From the NCBI RefSeq assembly GCF_035046505.1, contig NC_089826.1, forward strand, positions 82,470,254-82,534,253: a DNA stretch of 64,000 nt. Reading direction: 5' to 3'. Below are positions 22,599 through 33,768 of the stretch, in pieces. How positions within the stretch are numbered: position 1 is the stretch's first letter; every line of letters starts with the position of its first letter. The notes under the pieces were generated by a model, which was not told where the DNA came from, ran no database searches, and saw only the letters and a list, made by a program, of their open reading frames with translations. This DNA comes from Tiliqua scincoides. Taxonomy: Eukaryota > Chordata > Lepidosauria > Squamata > Scincidae. The translations under genes were made by a program, and so were the position numbers.

Positions 22599-23461
22599 TA
22601 AGAACATAAGAACATAAGAACAGCCCCACTGGATCAGGCCACAGGCCCATCTAGTCCAGCTTCCTGTATCTCACAGCGGCCCACCAAATGCCCAGGGAGC
22701 ACACCTGATAACAAGAGACCTCATCCTGGTGCCCTCTCTTGCATCTGGCATTCTGACATAACCCATTTCTAAAATCAGGAGGTTGCGCATACACATCATG
22801 GCTTGTACCCCATAATGGATTTTTCCTCCAGAAACTTGTCCAATCCCCTTTTAAAGGCGTCTAGGCTAGACACCATCACCACATCCTGTGGCAAGGAGTT
22901 CCACAGACCGACCACACGCTGAGTAAAGAAATATTTTCTTTTGTCTGTCCTAACCCGCCCAACACTCAATTTTAGTGGATGTCCCCTGGTTCTGGTGTTA
23001 TGTGAGAGTGTAAAGAGCATCTCCCTATCCACTCTGTCCATCCCCTGCATAATTTTGTATGTCTCAATCATGTCCCCCCTCAGGCGTCTCTTTTCTAGGC
23101 TGAAGAGGCCCAAACACCGCAGCCTTTCCTCATAAGGAAGGTGCCCCAGCCCCGTAATCATCTTAGTCTCTCTCTTTTGCACCTTTTCCATTTCCACTAT
23201 GTCTTTTTTGAGATGCGGCGACCAGAACTGGACACAATACTCCAGGTGTGGCCTTACCATCGATTTGTACAATGGCATTATAATACTAGCCGTTTTGTTC
23301 TCAATACCCTTCCTAATGATCCCAAGCATAGAATTGGCCTTCTTCACTGCCGCCACACATTGGGTCGACACTTTCATCGACCTGTCCACCACCACGCCAG
23401 GATCTCTCTCCTGATCTGTCACAGACAGCTCAGAACCCATCAGCCTATATCTAAAGTTTTT
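22599..23461 (-). mobile_element. CR1 LINE, 5'-truncated
   Basis: The minus strand encodes 214 residues of ORF2 C terminus (MGSELSVTDQERD to IMGYKP, 22796-23440), then the 3' UTR and the CATAAGAA octamers at 22599-22622. It differs from the 563-3938 element at about 10 residues and keeps the frame open. Confidence 0.92.
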
Positions 23462-24120
23462 AGAAATAGGTCTTGTTCCTATGGGTCATATGTTCCTAGG
23501 GCTCATGCCCTGCAAAGGCCCACCTGTGAATCTGCCCCTGGTCAAAGTTGCTGTGTTCTCTGGACTTCGTGTTTCTCAACTTTGCTACTTGAGAGAGCAC
23601 AGAATCCCAACTAAGTGACATTGATTTTGTTGGAGTTGGTGCAACTCTGTCTGCTATCCAGAGGGGGCAGGATGCTGTCCAGAAGGGGTCAAGCTATGAC
23701 CCAGTGACTCTGACCTTTCTACCCGTTCTCTCTGTGATCCTTGTGGGATGTGGCCCTAACCCTTTCTCCTTCCCTTCTCCTCTAAGCACTTCCTCTTGTC
23801 CTCTGACCACTGACCTGTTAAGATGGCGCACACCAGGGCTCTGATGCCCAGGCCATCTTGAGCACAAGGCATGCAGGGCGAGACAGCTCTAGGGCCTTGC
23901 TATCTCTAAGTGTTAGCTGAATCTCTGATCCTAATCAGATGCTGTAAATATACACTCAATGGAAGACTCTTTGTCTTTTTTTATTGATTAGTAGTCAGCC
24001 GGGTGAGGAAGGTTCCCTGGGGTGATACCCAAAGGGGGGTCTGCTGCTTAAGCTATTCTGCTCCCCCCCAAAGAGGAAACTATTTTTAATTTCCTCCAAC
24101 AGTTTTACATTTGTGTAAGC
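23462..24120. other. No feature recognised
   Basis: Unique-looking sequence. Confidence 0.4.
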
Positions 24121-24260
24121 CAGTGGCATAGCCAGAGGGGATGCAAAGTACTAAGTTTTACTGGTGCCTGAATGCACCGTGCAAGTGTCCCCTCTCCCTC
24201 AGAGCCATTCTGGGCAGTGGGAGCAAAACGGAGGGATTCACCTCCATTTTGCAGGCATTC
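24121..24260. mobile_element. hAT-like fragment (CAGTGGC ends)
   Basis: Starts CCAGTGGCATAGCCAGAGG, continues ATGCAAAGTACTAAGTTTT and CCCCTCTCCCTCAGAGCC as in the element at 8707. The right end is lost. Confidence 0.5.
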
Positions 24261-25167
24261 CTGCATTATATTTTGTACAGGGCAGAACATCACAACAGTT
24301 GACCCTCATGTTTCCTGGTCCATCAGGTGTTTAATAATCCCTCTGTATGCCAAGCGATTGTAGGGGATGTGGGAGGGAGCTTGTGCCTCAGGCTGTACAG
24401 ACCTGGGGTATGCATGTGACCTTAGCTACAATTCTTACAAAAAAAAAAAAAAAAGATCCAGTTCTTTAATCCTGAATTTTTCACACTTGATGAGATGGGT
24501 GTGTACTTAAGCACATAGATGTGGAAAAAGTAACACAAGAATTGGCCCTGACTCTTCGTTGGACTTGAGCCCTAAACACAAATACATCTTGGCTTTGATC
24601 CTGTGATGACAGAAAGGTCCAGAGGTACCACCATTCCTAAACAAAGTCATGTAATCAAACACAGCAGTGTTAAAAGTTCCCATTGCTGTTTTCTTCACTG
24701 TACTTAACTTCCATTCCTTGAGCTCTGGTGTAGTTATTTTGTCTTTGTTGTTTTCTTCTGAATTATCTAATACAAAGATATTCTTTAGAGACAGATAATC
24801 ATCATTAGCACTAATATCAACCAAGGTTGATGACCCTTGTCTCCTTATTACAAAACTGTTAGCATGGGTCAAAATGTCAACATGAAACTGCTGTCATCCT
24901 AATGTTTGCAATGGTTTTCTCTTTAAAAAAGCAAAGAAATTCTACAGCTGTGCATGTAGTATTAAAACATTATCCAAGCACATCAGTTGCAAGCAGCAAG
25001 CAACCAGCTCTGCACACCAATCGATGCCGTACACCCACCAGAGGTCAGCTAGTGTAGGGGGTTGGGGCAAGGGAGGGGAGGCATGGAGTAAGTGGAGAGA
25101 GATTGAACAGTTGAGCGTCTTCTGTGAGAGCATCTCAAAACACACTGTGAAAGTCTTAAGGCACAAT
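24261..25167. other. No feature recognised
   Basis: AT-rich unique-looking sequence with a poly-A run at about 24439. Confidence 0.4.
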
Positions 25168-25587
25168 CATAAGAACAGAAGGTTGTGCATACACATCATG
25201 GCTTGTACCCCGTAATGGATTTTTCCTCCAGAAACTTGTCCAATCCCTTTTTAAAGGCGTCCAGGCCAGATGCCATCACCACATCATGTGGCAAGGAGTT
25301 CCACAGACCAACCACACACTGTGTAAAGAAATATTTTCTCTTGTCTGTTCTAACTCTCCCAACACTCAATTTTAGTGGATGTCCCCTGGTTCTGGTGTTG
25401 TGTGAGAGTGTAAGAGCATCTCCCTATCCACTCTGTCCATCCCCTGCATAATTTTGTATGTCTCAATCATGTCGTCATCCCCCCGGCGTCTCTTTTCTAG
25501 GCTGAAGAGGCCCAAACGCCGTAGCCTTTCCTCATAAGGAAGGTGCCCCAGCCCCGTAATCATCTTAGTCGCTCTCTTTTGCACCTA
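25168..25587 (-). mobile_element. CR1 LINE fragment with deleted 3' UTR
   Basis: The minus strand encodes the C-terminal end of ORF2 from [20 protein letters not shown] onward. Most of the 3' UTR is missing: the octamer-like CATAAGAAC joins directly to the sequence next to the end of ORF2. Small length changes break the frame. Confidence 0.88.
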
Positions 25588-25674
25588 ATCCTAAGCAGGT
25601 CTACTCAGAAGTACATCCTAATGTGTTCAATGGCACTTACTTCCAGGAAAGTGAGGAGAGGATTGCAGCCTTAC
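25588..25674. mobile_element. Short MITE
   Basis: AATCCTAAGCAGGTCTACTC at the left and GAGAGGATTGCAGCC at the right, with the TCAGAAGTACATCCTAATG core. It sits directly at the broken 5' edge of the CR1 fragment. Confidence 0.7.
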
Positions 25675-27085
25675 TGACTTGAGGCAGTTCACATAGGCAG
25701 GCTATACTAAACTCATCTTTATTTCAAATGAGTTTCTAGGCAGCTTCAGGTGGACCAGTTGTTACTCTTTCTTTCTTTGAAGCTGACACTCCATACTCCT
25801 CCCATTCCTGCATCCCACATTCCTGTTGCATCATTTGCTAGTCCATCACCCTCTCACTCACAGGTCACAACAGCTGCTCCTCCTGGCTCTGTCAAGTACG
25901 CCTGTCCGTCCCAGTCCCCCCATTCCAGTCTCCCATCCAATTTTCAACCAGGACTGCTCCTGCTTAGCATTTCTTCGGACAGCCTTCAGCTCAACCACCA
26001 GACCACACCTCCTAAATGAGGCAGGATGGGCAGAACAAGGGAGGAGTGGGTTGAACAGAGTGGGGACGGGGTGGGAAGGAGGGTGGATCAGGCCTGGGAG
26101 CTCAGCAATAGTGCAGGCTGAATCCTAACACCCTTCCTGGGGCTGACCCACTTTCATGGATCAACGTGCCAGCAATGTCACTGGTATAGGTCCAAATTGA
26201 CCCATGGTGGCTGCTGCAGTTTACCCTGGGGCAAGGGGACCAAGGAGACAGATGATGGTAGTGCAAGAAACACCATCACTGCCGGCACCAACAGAAAAAC
26301 TCCAGACTTCAAGATTTGCAAGCTCAGTAAAGATATGGCAGTAGTATTTGAATGAGTTTGCTGAATACAGACAAGCAGAGCAATACGCGCCCCAGCATAT
26401 TGGGCGGATCTAGTGAGGAGCTGAGGCACTGCAGCCAATTTTCCAGTTTGGCAATAAGTGAGGTCTTGCCTTCTTAATGGAGTTAAAACTCTTATTGAAT
26501 CATTAAGGTGCTGATCCACTGATCAGCTGAAAAGTATGCCCAGTTCTCCCACAGAACTAGCATTGCCACCTCATGTCATCTGGAGTTATATTTCCTGGTG
26601 AATTTGTGGTTCACGCTTGAAAAAAAACACACAGAGGAGCCAGTAAGAGTAGTGAACCTCTTCAGGGAGGTACTGCCCTCCTCTACCTGAAATCAACGGT
26701 AAATGTATTGCAGTTTATTCATCAGGCTACAGTGTAAGTGTTGTCTTCTGCTCATCAGCATTGGATCTCCTGTTGGGGCACATGGGAGCTTCTCTTTGAA
26801 AGGAATAGCAGTTGCAGAAGAAAGCCTCTTGCCACTGTTGTCCACTATGGTTCTACTTCCAGTCTCAGCATCCCCTGTGATTGCACATTTGCTCCACCCT
26901 GCTTCTGAGTGGTTGCACAATCACAGGGGAGACTGAACTGCCACAAGCTCTAGTCTCTCTGAGAGACTCCCTGAGACTGAGTCTCTCCAAAAGACTAGAG
27001 CTCTGGCATCGACAGCTCAGCTTCCATTGTGATGGAGGAGGTGCTGGGGCTTCCAGGTAGCTTTGCAGAGTGACATCACCCAGCC
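25675..27085. other. No gene; MITE-like block at about 26080-26230, hairpin at 26871-26930
   Basis: The block carries TGACCCACTTTCATGGATCA and GGTCCAAATTGACCCA, wording shared with other GC-rich MITE-like blocks. No coding content was recognised. Confidence 0.35.
26871..26930. repeat. Inverted repeat (13-bp perfect arms)
   Basis: TCCCCTGTGATTG at 26871-26883 pairs with CAATCACAGGGGA at 26918-26930. CAGTCTC just outside the left arm and GAGACTG at the right edge could extend the stem with a bulge. Confidence 0.75.
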
Positions 27086-27505
27086 ATTATTATTATTAAA
27101 GTCACTTTCATGTTTTGCAGCCATTGCGATGGAGGAGGTGCTCTGACTTTATTCAAGGTAGTTTACATAGGCAAGTGTTTCTAAATCCCTCAAGGGGATT
27201 TTCACAATCATAGAGGTTCTCTCTTTCAAGAACCAACAATATTTCAGGATGGATCTTCCTGGTTTGGTCTCACTTCTGGCCTCCAGTTCTCCCACACTGA
27301 GCTCCATCTCTCGCATGGAGGGCAGCTAAGACGCTTCTTGCTCACACCAAGAGCAGGTGGAATCTCTCAGCTGGGCTTGTCAGCTGCTTCAAGGTCTCGC
27401 CATTCTCAGCCATTCAGGGAGCTTTGGGTGTCCTTGAACTGGTGACCTTCTGATGTTATCTTTGGGCTAACGGAGGCTCTACCCTCTGGAACAGACCCCC
27501 TGCCC
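27086..27505 (-). mobile_element. tRNA-derived SINE with (ATT)n tail
   Basis: Reverse copy of the family at 9516: AAT-type tail at 27086, GGTTCTTGAAAGA-type body, and tRNA-like head read backwards at the high-coordinate end (CTAACGGAGGCTCTACCCTC). Confidence 0.75.
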
Positions 27506-28313
27506 TTTGAATTCCATGGGGCTTGCTTTCTAGTCAATCCACTTAGGACTGGGTTGTAACCAAGTCTCTGTCTCTCTTCTCCCCCTCTAACTGAGTCAGG
27601 TACACTTCAGTTAGATTTCACAGCTATAAATACAACAAAGGATCTCATTCTGCTGTTCCCAAATCCCATGTTTCCTTGGAATGACATCATATGACCTAAA
27701 TCCCACTCATCTGAGTTAATGTGTGTATCAAGATTCCAATGCTAATCAACTGTTTCCTCATCCGAGACACCCAGGTTGACTTCGGGAAAAATTCCACATC
27801 ATAATGTCACTAAATGAATCATTGAATAAAGAAATTGCGCCACATCAACATGCTTACCTTGGACAGGAGCCATGAGCTGAGGGCTGAATCTTTAGAAAGA
27901 TGTCATAAAATCCTGCATTACACTACAATCTGTGATAACACATGAGTGACACATTGAACAGATTTCTGATTGTGACTTATGAGCATCCGTTGACAAGCTT
28001 GGAAGGGTGACTGATCTGCCAGAGGAAAAAGTTTCCTGAAAGTCACTTTGATCTTTTAACCCTCAAGCAATCACCTTGCAATTCAATTTGGCATCTTGCC
28101 CGTATCATAGGCTAGCAATGTGAAGTCCCAGCTGGCATTGGCAAGCTTTGAAGGACCTGGTGCACTAATAGCTAGAAAGTGACAGGAGAAGGAGAAGGGG
28201 GAGGAAAGGGGCCAGGCAGGACTCCTTCTTCTAAACTGTGACCAACAACAGTTCATTTCAATGTCTGTAAGAAAAGGTGGTGAAAGCAAATTGTAATTAA
28301 GGTGGCAGTTTAG
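27506..28313. other. No feature recognised
   Basis: Unique-looking sequence. Confidence 0.4.
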
Positions 28314-29345
28314 AATAGAATAGAATAGAATAGAAAATTTATTTGTCATTGTACCCGTAAACACAAGTACAACGAAATTAGGTGCTTTTGCAAGGTAAAA
28401 CAAGACAAGACCCACACAAAACAACAATACAACAAAGCCAGGCAGACTACATTTACAATCACCACATTGCTAAAACTCTGTTCAACATATCGCTGTTGTT
28501 GGCATCCTTCAGTCTCGGAAGACTATGGTATCGCGCTCTGAATGGTGGTTCTGGAACAGAGTGTCCTCTCCAGTGCGCAAAGCCTGGGTAAAGTAGATAT
28601 GGAGGATAGATTATTACCCATGCAGCAAATCCCCCCTCTCCACGTCGCTGAAATGGTCCAATGGACAGGCAGAAGCCAATACGGTTGGTTCCAGCGGCGT
28701 CGCAGGAGTTGCCAGAACGTGACTGTGTTCAGCCATGAACTGCCTCAGAGACCCCGGCTCCGGATTTTGCCTCGAAGCCTTGAAGGATTCTTGTCCTAAA
28801 GCCTTTTCCATAACTGGATGTAGCCACAAGGCAGTGGAGGTTTGGGATCAGAGTTTTCCTTCTCTCAGATGAGCTGCCTTCCCAGGCTGCACGAGTCCCA
28901 TCTACCCGGTGGCTGTTTAGTCGCCTCTTATGACAAGTACAGCCAAACTGAGGGCCTATTCTTATCCCCAGCCCCCAGGGGAAACATATCGCTGTACCCC
29001 CGCATTTAATCTAGACACTGCACTGGGATAAAAACTGTTCTTTAATCTACTCGTTCTTGTTCTTATCATCCTATATCTTCTTCCTGATGGCAATAGTTCA
29101 AAAAACTGGTAACCAGGATTCGAGGGATCTCTCAGAATTTTTAAGGTTTTCAACATACACCTTGTACTGTAAAGCTCCTGCAAAGAAGGGAGGGAACAGC
29201 CAATAATCCTCTGAGCAGCGTTGATAACCCTCTGGAGCGCTTTTCTCTCCACCACTGCACAACTCGCAAACCAAACGCAGAGACAATAAGATAGAATGCT
29301 CTCTATGTAGCTGCGATAAAAAGATATATTTATATATCTTCATAT
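28314..29345 (-). mobile_element. LINE of the CR1/L2/Rex1 group, split by a nested insertion
   Basis: The minus strand encodes ERKALQRVINAAQRIIGC, LPSLQELYSTRC, FELLPSGRRYRMIRTRT and LKNSFYPSAV (about 29255-28995). This is the typical C-terminal region of vertebrate LINEs in this group and differs from CR1 here. The 3' end is a (TTCTA)n-type repeat, seen as AGAATAGAATAGAAT at 28314-28334. Positions 28496-28982 are a later insertion. Confidence 0.75.
28496..28982 (-). mobile_element. Non-coding retroposon with the shared hairpin tail, 12-bp target duplication
   Basis: A 487-bp insertion flanked by AACATATCGCTG on both sides (28484-28495 and 28983-28994). Its 3' end (low coordinates) holds the hairpin tail and the next about 25 nt of the Zn-finger LINE (to CGCGCTCTGAATGGTGGTTC). 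The rest is unrelated to that LINE's coding region and shows no convincing frame. It may be another subfamily's UTR or a long SINE-like element. Confidence 0.8.
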
Positions 29346-29718
29346 AAAGATTTATATTATGTTTATATTCAAGATTAACGTGCTGATCCCTTCAAGAACA
29401 TTTGAACCAGTAACTTTTGGGGGTTGGTACTGTTTGAGATTGTTAGATGGTAAAGAAATAAATGGGGAGTTTCCAAAGTATTACAGAGAAGTTGAACAAA
29501 TCCTTCATATTTCTCGTCATTACAATGAGTGATGTGTTTGCACTAGGCCCTGTGAAGTCTTAAGATGGCACTTGTATTCATCAATGAACTGATCTAATTG
29601 TAGCGATAGGAAAGGGTGAAATCTTCAGGAGATATGGGGCAGGTGTCTGCCCCTGAACTGACCTTCTCAGGGAGAGAGTCTGAAGAACTCACTCAAATAG
29701 AAGTGAAAATGGACTAAG
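29346..29718. other. No feature recognised
   Basis: Unique-looking sequence up to the hAT target site. Confidence 0.4.
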
Positions 29719-29726
29719 TTCTAGAG

Positions 29727-30628
29727 CAGTGGTTCTCAAAATTTTTGGGACCCACTTTTTAGAATGAGAATCTGTTAGGGCCCACCAGAAGTGATGACAT
29801 GACCGGAAGTGACATCAACAAGCAGAAACATTTTTGGCAACCCTCACTGTAATCCTACCCACACTTACCTAGGGATAAGTCCCATTTACCATCATTGGTA
29901 AAAGCATATACATAGTAGCCTGTCCTCGGCATCACTTGGCAGGACAAAGTTCCAAACAACACAGTCCTGGAATGTGCTGGAATCCCTAGCATGTATGCAC
30001 TGCTGAAACAGAGACGCCTGCGTTGGCTCGGTCATGTCATGAGAATGGATGATGGCCGGATCCCAAAGGATCTCCTCTATGGAGAACTCGTGCAAGGTAA
30101 GCGCCCTACAGGTAGACCACAGCTGCGATACAAGGACATCTGCAAGAGGGATCTGATGGCCTTAGGAGTGGACCTCAACAAGTGGGAAACCCTGGCCTCT
30201 GAGCGGCCCGCTTGGAGGCAGGCTGTGCAGCATGGCCTTTCCCAGTTTGAAGAGACACTTGGTCAACAGACTGAGGCAAAGAGGCAAAGAAGAAGGCCCA
30301 TAGCCAGAGAGACAGACCAGGGACAGACTGCACTTGCTCCCAGCATGGAAGGGATTGTCACTCCCAGATTGGCCTTTTCAGCCACACTAGACGCTGTACC
30401 AGAACCACCATTCAGAGCGCGATACCAGAGTCTTTCGAGACTGAAGGCTGCCAACAGCAAGTAGCCTGTTGAAATACAGAGTTGTAACATTTCCCCAGAT
30501 GCAGTCACATACCATGGTAGCATCAAGTCTAATATATTAAAAATAAAATATTGAAATGAATGGGGACCCATCTTCAATTAGCTCATGACCCACCTAGTGG
30601 GTCCCGACCCACAGTTTGAGAAACACTG
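29727..30628. mobile_element. Non-autonomous hAT element with nested LINE, 8-bp duplication
   Basis: Starts CAGTGGTTCTCAAA and ends TTTGAGAAACACTG. It is flanked by TTCTAGAG on both sides (29719-29726, 30629-30636). The sibling element at 31294 is 346 bp without the inner LINE; this copy is 902 bp because of the insertion at 29924. Confidence 0.93.
29924..30459 (+). mobile_element. LINE 3' fragment with hairpin tail (Zn-finger LINE), nested
   Basis: Open frame 29991-30464 encodes RRLRWLGHVMRMDDGRIPKD, then GRPQLRYKDICKRDL, WETLASERPAWRQAVQHGL and a basic stretch. It ends in the tail AGTCTTTCGAGACTGAAGG, then CTGCCAACA. The zinc-finger segment is lost by a frame change compared with the 39037 copy. 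The insertion is flanked by AGTAGCCTGT (29914-29923, 30460-30469). Confidence 0.9.
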
Positions 30629-30664
30629 TTCTAGAGCAGTATTTTCAGTGGTTTCTCTGCATGG

Positions 30665-30775
30665 TACACTGACATCTATGGTCTTCCTGGACCCTTCCCT
30701 TCTACTTGCATGCCACACTAAGGCTCCCTGCAAAACTTAGTGCTTTATACCCCCTTTAGCTATGCCACTGGATGG
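30665..30775. mobile_element. hAT-like fragment (CAGTGGC ends)
   Basis: Contains AAAACTTAGTGCTTTATACC, then CCCTTTAGCTATGCCACTGG, the right-hand end of the family at 8707. Confidence 0.5.
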
Positions 30776-30967
30776 TGTATTGCACCCCTGCAGCACTTAC
30801 TGGTTTGGTTCTCTCTAGCTGTGCTGCTGCCTTAACCCCACTTTGAACACACACTTTGTATAGTTTGGGCTTCTCTATGGCCTTTGCTTTTTATGATGTC
30901 ACTTCCGGCTTTCCTGGTTTCTGGGAAACCCTTCCTTCTGAGCCTTTTTTGTGCAGCTGCATCAGGT

Positions 30968-31112
30968 GTGGGGGGAAGGGCACCAGGACACAGGTTGTGT
31001 CTTGCTGTCTTGTGTGCTCCCTGGAGTATTTGGTGGGCCACTGTGAGATACAAGAAACTGGAATAGATGGGCCTTTGGCTTGATCTAGTGGGGCTCTGCT
31101 TATGTTCTTAAG
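30968..31112 (+). mobile_element. CR1 3' UTR fragment
   Basis: Matches the CR1 3' UTR from GGGCACCAGGA through TGGGCCACTGTGAGATACA to GGGGCTCTGCTTATGTTCTT. It is more diverged than other copies, so older. Confidence 0.85.
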
Positions 31113-31293
31113 ATAGAACTGGGCTCTCACTCAACAGTATTTCTCATAGGAATCAATTTGAATGTCATCAGGGATATTCTAGCTCTTATTATAACTAATT
31201 GACTCTCTATTTGATTCTTTATTTTAATTATTTGTTTCATTGATGATGCTTCTCTTGCTTCTGATGTGGCTATGTTCATGGTTGTGACCATTG

Positions 31294-31639
31294 CAGTGGT
31301 TCTCACACATTTATCACCGGGACCCACTTTTTAGAATGAAAATCTGTCAGGACCCACCGGAAGTGATATCGTGACCGGAATTGACATCATCAAGCAGGAA
31401 AATTTTTAATAATCCTAGGTTGCAATCCTACCCACATTTACTATCATTGTTAAAAGAATATACTTAGTAATTTGTTAAAAGTACAGGACTGCAACATTTC
31501 CCCAAATGCAGACACATACTATGGTAGCATCAAGTCTAAATATCGTATTAAAAATAAAATATTGAAATGAATGGGAACCCACCTGAAATTGACTCGCGAC
31601 CCACCTAGTGGGTCCCGACTCGTAGTTTGGGAAACATGG
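31294..31639. mobile_element. Non-autonomous hAT element, 8-bp duplication
   Basis: Starts CAGTGGTTCTCACAC; the right end is GTTTGGGAAACATGG. Flanked by GACCATTG on both sides (31286-31293, 31640-31647). It is 346 bp, a sibling of 29727, and keeps the uninterrupted site where that copy took its LINE. Confidence 0.93.
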
Positions 31640-31841
31640 GACCATTGGTTGTGATGTCATTCATCACTTTGCTACTGGAAGTGATGGAATAGGGAAGGAC
31701 TTCAAGTTCTCGTTCCTGTTATAAATCACTTCATACTTTTTAAAACTCTCAAGTCTCACAGCATAGTAATCTGAGGAATACGATGAACTTCCAGTAGTTA
31801 CCTCCTCCGTGACTGCAAGTGTTAGACTCTAGCCACTAGAT

Positions 31842-32069
31842 CAGTGATTTTCAACCTTTTCCATCTCACGGCACACTGACAAGGCAATAAAATGGTCAAG
31901 GCACACTACCAGATTTTTGACAATTGACAAGGCACACCATGCTGCCAGTGGGGGCTCACATCGCCCACTGGCCCTATTAATAAATGACCTTCCCCCAAAT
32001 TCCTGTGGCACACCTGTGGACCACTCACGGCACACCAGTGTGCCACAGCACAGTGGTTGAAACTGACTG
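31842..32069. mobile_element. hAT-type MITE (GGCACAC body)
   Basis: Starts CAGTGATTTTCAACC and ends GGTTGAAACTGACTG, with the body GGCACACCAGTGTGCCAC. The flanks CACTAGAT and TGCTAGAT agree at 6 of 8 positions. Confidence 0.8.
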
Positions 32070-32097
32070 TGCTAGATCCTTTTGGTTGCAAAGGTTG

Positions 32098-32245
32098 GTT
32101 GGCAACCTTCAGTCTCGAAAGACTATGGTCATATAAACCTACAGCACCCAGTATTCCCAGGCGGTCTCCCATCCAAGTACTAACCAGGCCTGACCCTGCT
32201 TAGCTTCCAAGATCAGACGAGATTGGGCATGTGTAGGGTAACAGT
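32098..32245 (-). mobile_element. 5S-derived SINE
   Basis: Reverse copy: tail with GTCTCGAAAGAC, then the 5S part (CCCATCCAAGTACTAACCAG, GACCCTGCTTAGCTTC) and the start as GGGTAACAG. Single unit, complete. Confidence 0.9.
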
Positions 32246-32607
32246 TGCTGTCAGACGGTTGTCTGTTTTGTGTATGCAAGAGTACTCAGTAGTCACAATA
32301 GCAGAACATTCTGGATGTTCACCAGCAGACACTTGCCGAGTGGCTCTTTTTGTCTCTTGTTCTGAATAATTGAGTTCAAGTGACAAAAGTTGACTAGGCA
32401 ACCAATAAAAAGCAGATTTCTTATGTTAACAATGAGAATGACAAAAACAAGTGCTGGGCCAGGGAGAAATCTCCAACCTTGCTGAAAAACCTTCACCAAT
32501 GCATTAATAGTTTGACTTTTTCTTGTGTTCCATAGGTTTTCAGAACTGTCCCCAGCTCTCCAGCAGAATCAGAATCAGTTTATGGGAATGGACTAAACCC
32601 ATTCATC
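32246..32607. other. No feature recognised
   Basis: Unique-looking sequence between two retroposons. Confidence 0.4.
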
Positions 32608-32655
32608 GGCATCCTTCAGTCTCGGGAGACTATGGTATCGCGCTCTGAAACGTGG
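32608..32655 (-). mobile_element. Tail-only fragment of the Zn-finger LINE
   Basis: Contains only the hairpin (AGTCTCGGGAGACT) and ATGGTATCGCGCTCTGAAA, that is, a very short 5'-truncated copy. Confidence 0.75.
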
Positions 32656-32666
32656 TATTCCTGAAC

Positions 32667-32803
32667 TTGGTTGGCAACCTTCAGTCTCGAAAGACTATGG
32701 TATAAGCCTACAGCACCCAGTATTCTCAGGTGGTCTCCCATCCAAATACTAACCAGGCCTGACCCTGCTTAGCTTCTAAGATCAGGCACGTGCAGGGTAA
32801 CAG
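32667..32803 (-). mobile_element. 5S-derived SINE
   Basis: Reverse single-unit copy; the 5' head is slightly shortened (AGATCAGGCACGTGCAGGG). Confidence 0.9.
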
Positions 32804-33746
32804 TTTACACCTTACCCTTCTGAACTTACTGTATGCTAAATTTGTGCCTTCATTATGTACCTTTTTCCTGCTGTTGAAGAGGCATTTCCATCAGTGCCCA
32901 AATGGACTTTCTTGGCTCTCTTAATCTTGGTTCAAATGATACAAATACATTACAAGCCTCCAGGTTTTTTGAAGGCACTCTGGCTGATATTTCTAAAACT
33001 ACAAAGCTTGTGCGTGTTCTCTGCTTTGCCATTTGGCTTTTAGCTGCAAGGGTTATAAAAAGCATGACCATTTTTGAAAGCTTAAAGATCATTCCTTTTG
33101 AGCCCTGTCTTCTTTCAGTCCCATCAGGGCAGAAAAGTCAGAAACATTCAAAGTACATGCATTTCTTTGCCTCCCCCAAGTTGCAGCCTCACCAATTTCT
33201 CCGGGAAAAGATTAGCAAGCCCTTAAAAGAGACAGAGAGAGGCAGAGTACATACCCCATGAGAGAGTGGTACAGGGTGTAAATTGTTCCCAAGCCTAGGG
33301 TCAAAAGGGGGGCACAGGAGCCAAAGGAGGGGCCCTGAAAATTCCCAGGGATCTTATATTTTCTGATCTCACCAGAGTCCATGAAAGAGGGGGTGCGGAG
33401 AGGTCAAAGGATATCATGCTTTGGGTCAAAAGGGATACCTGGGAGCCAAAGGAGAGGAGCTGGAAATTTCTTGGGGTCTCAAAAAATGTGTGCATATATT
33501 GTGTGAAGACTGGCATTCACATTTTGTGTAAACCTCCATAGTCTTACATATCCCAATTCACAGAAATTATTGTTTAATGGAGAAGGGAAGGGGCCCCAAA
33601 GAGACTTTGTACCCCCAATAAAATTCCTCTTAGAGGTCTTGTGTTCTGCAACTATTGGAAGGCTGCCTGTGAAGAACCAGGAAAGACATGGGATAGCACT
33701 GCTCAGTGCTCAGCAGGTGGCCCCTTTGGTGTGCAGGTGTATGTAT
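32804..33746. other. No feature recognised
   Basis: Unique-looking sequence. Two open frames overlap at 32853-33261 on opposite strands but show no recognisable content. Confidence 0.4.
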
Positions 33747-33768
33747 GAGAGAGAGAGAGAGAGAGAGA
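33747..33768. repeat. (GA)n microsatellite
   Basis: Eleven GA units directly beside a CR1 3' end. Confidence 0.9.

Noticed and set aside
32098-32803. A tandem 5S array from two neighbouring SINEs
   Set aside because: The copies are about 420 bp apart with unique sequence and a LINE tail between; they are independent insertions.
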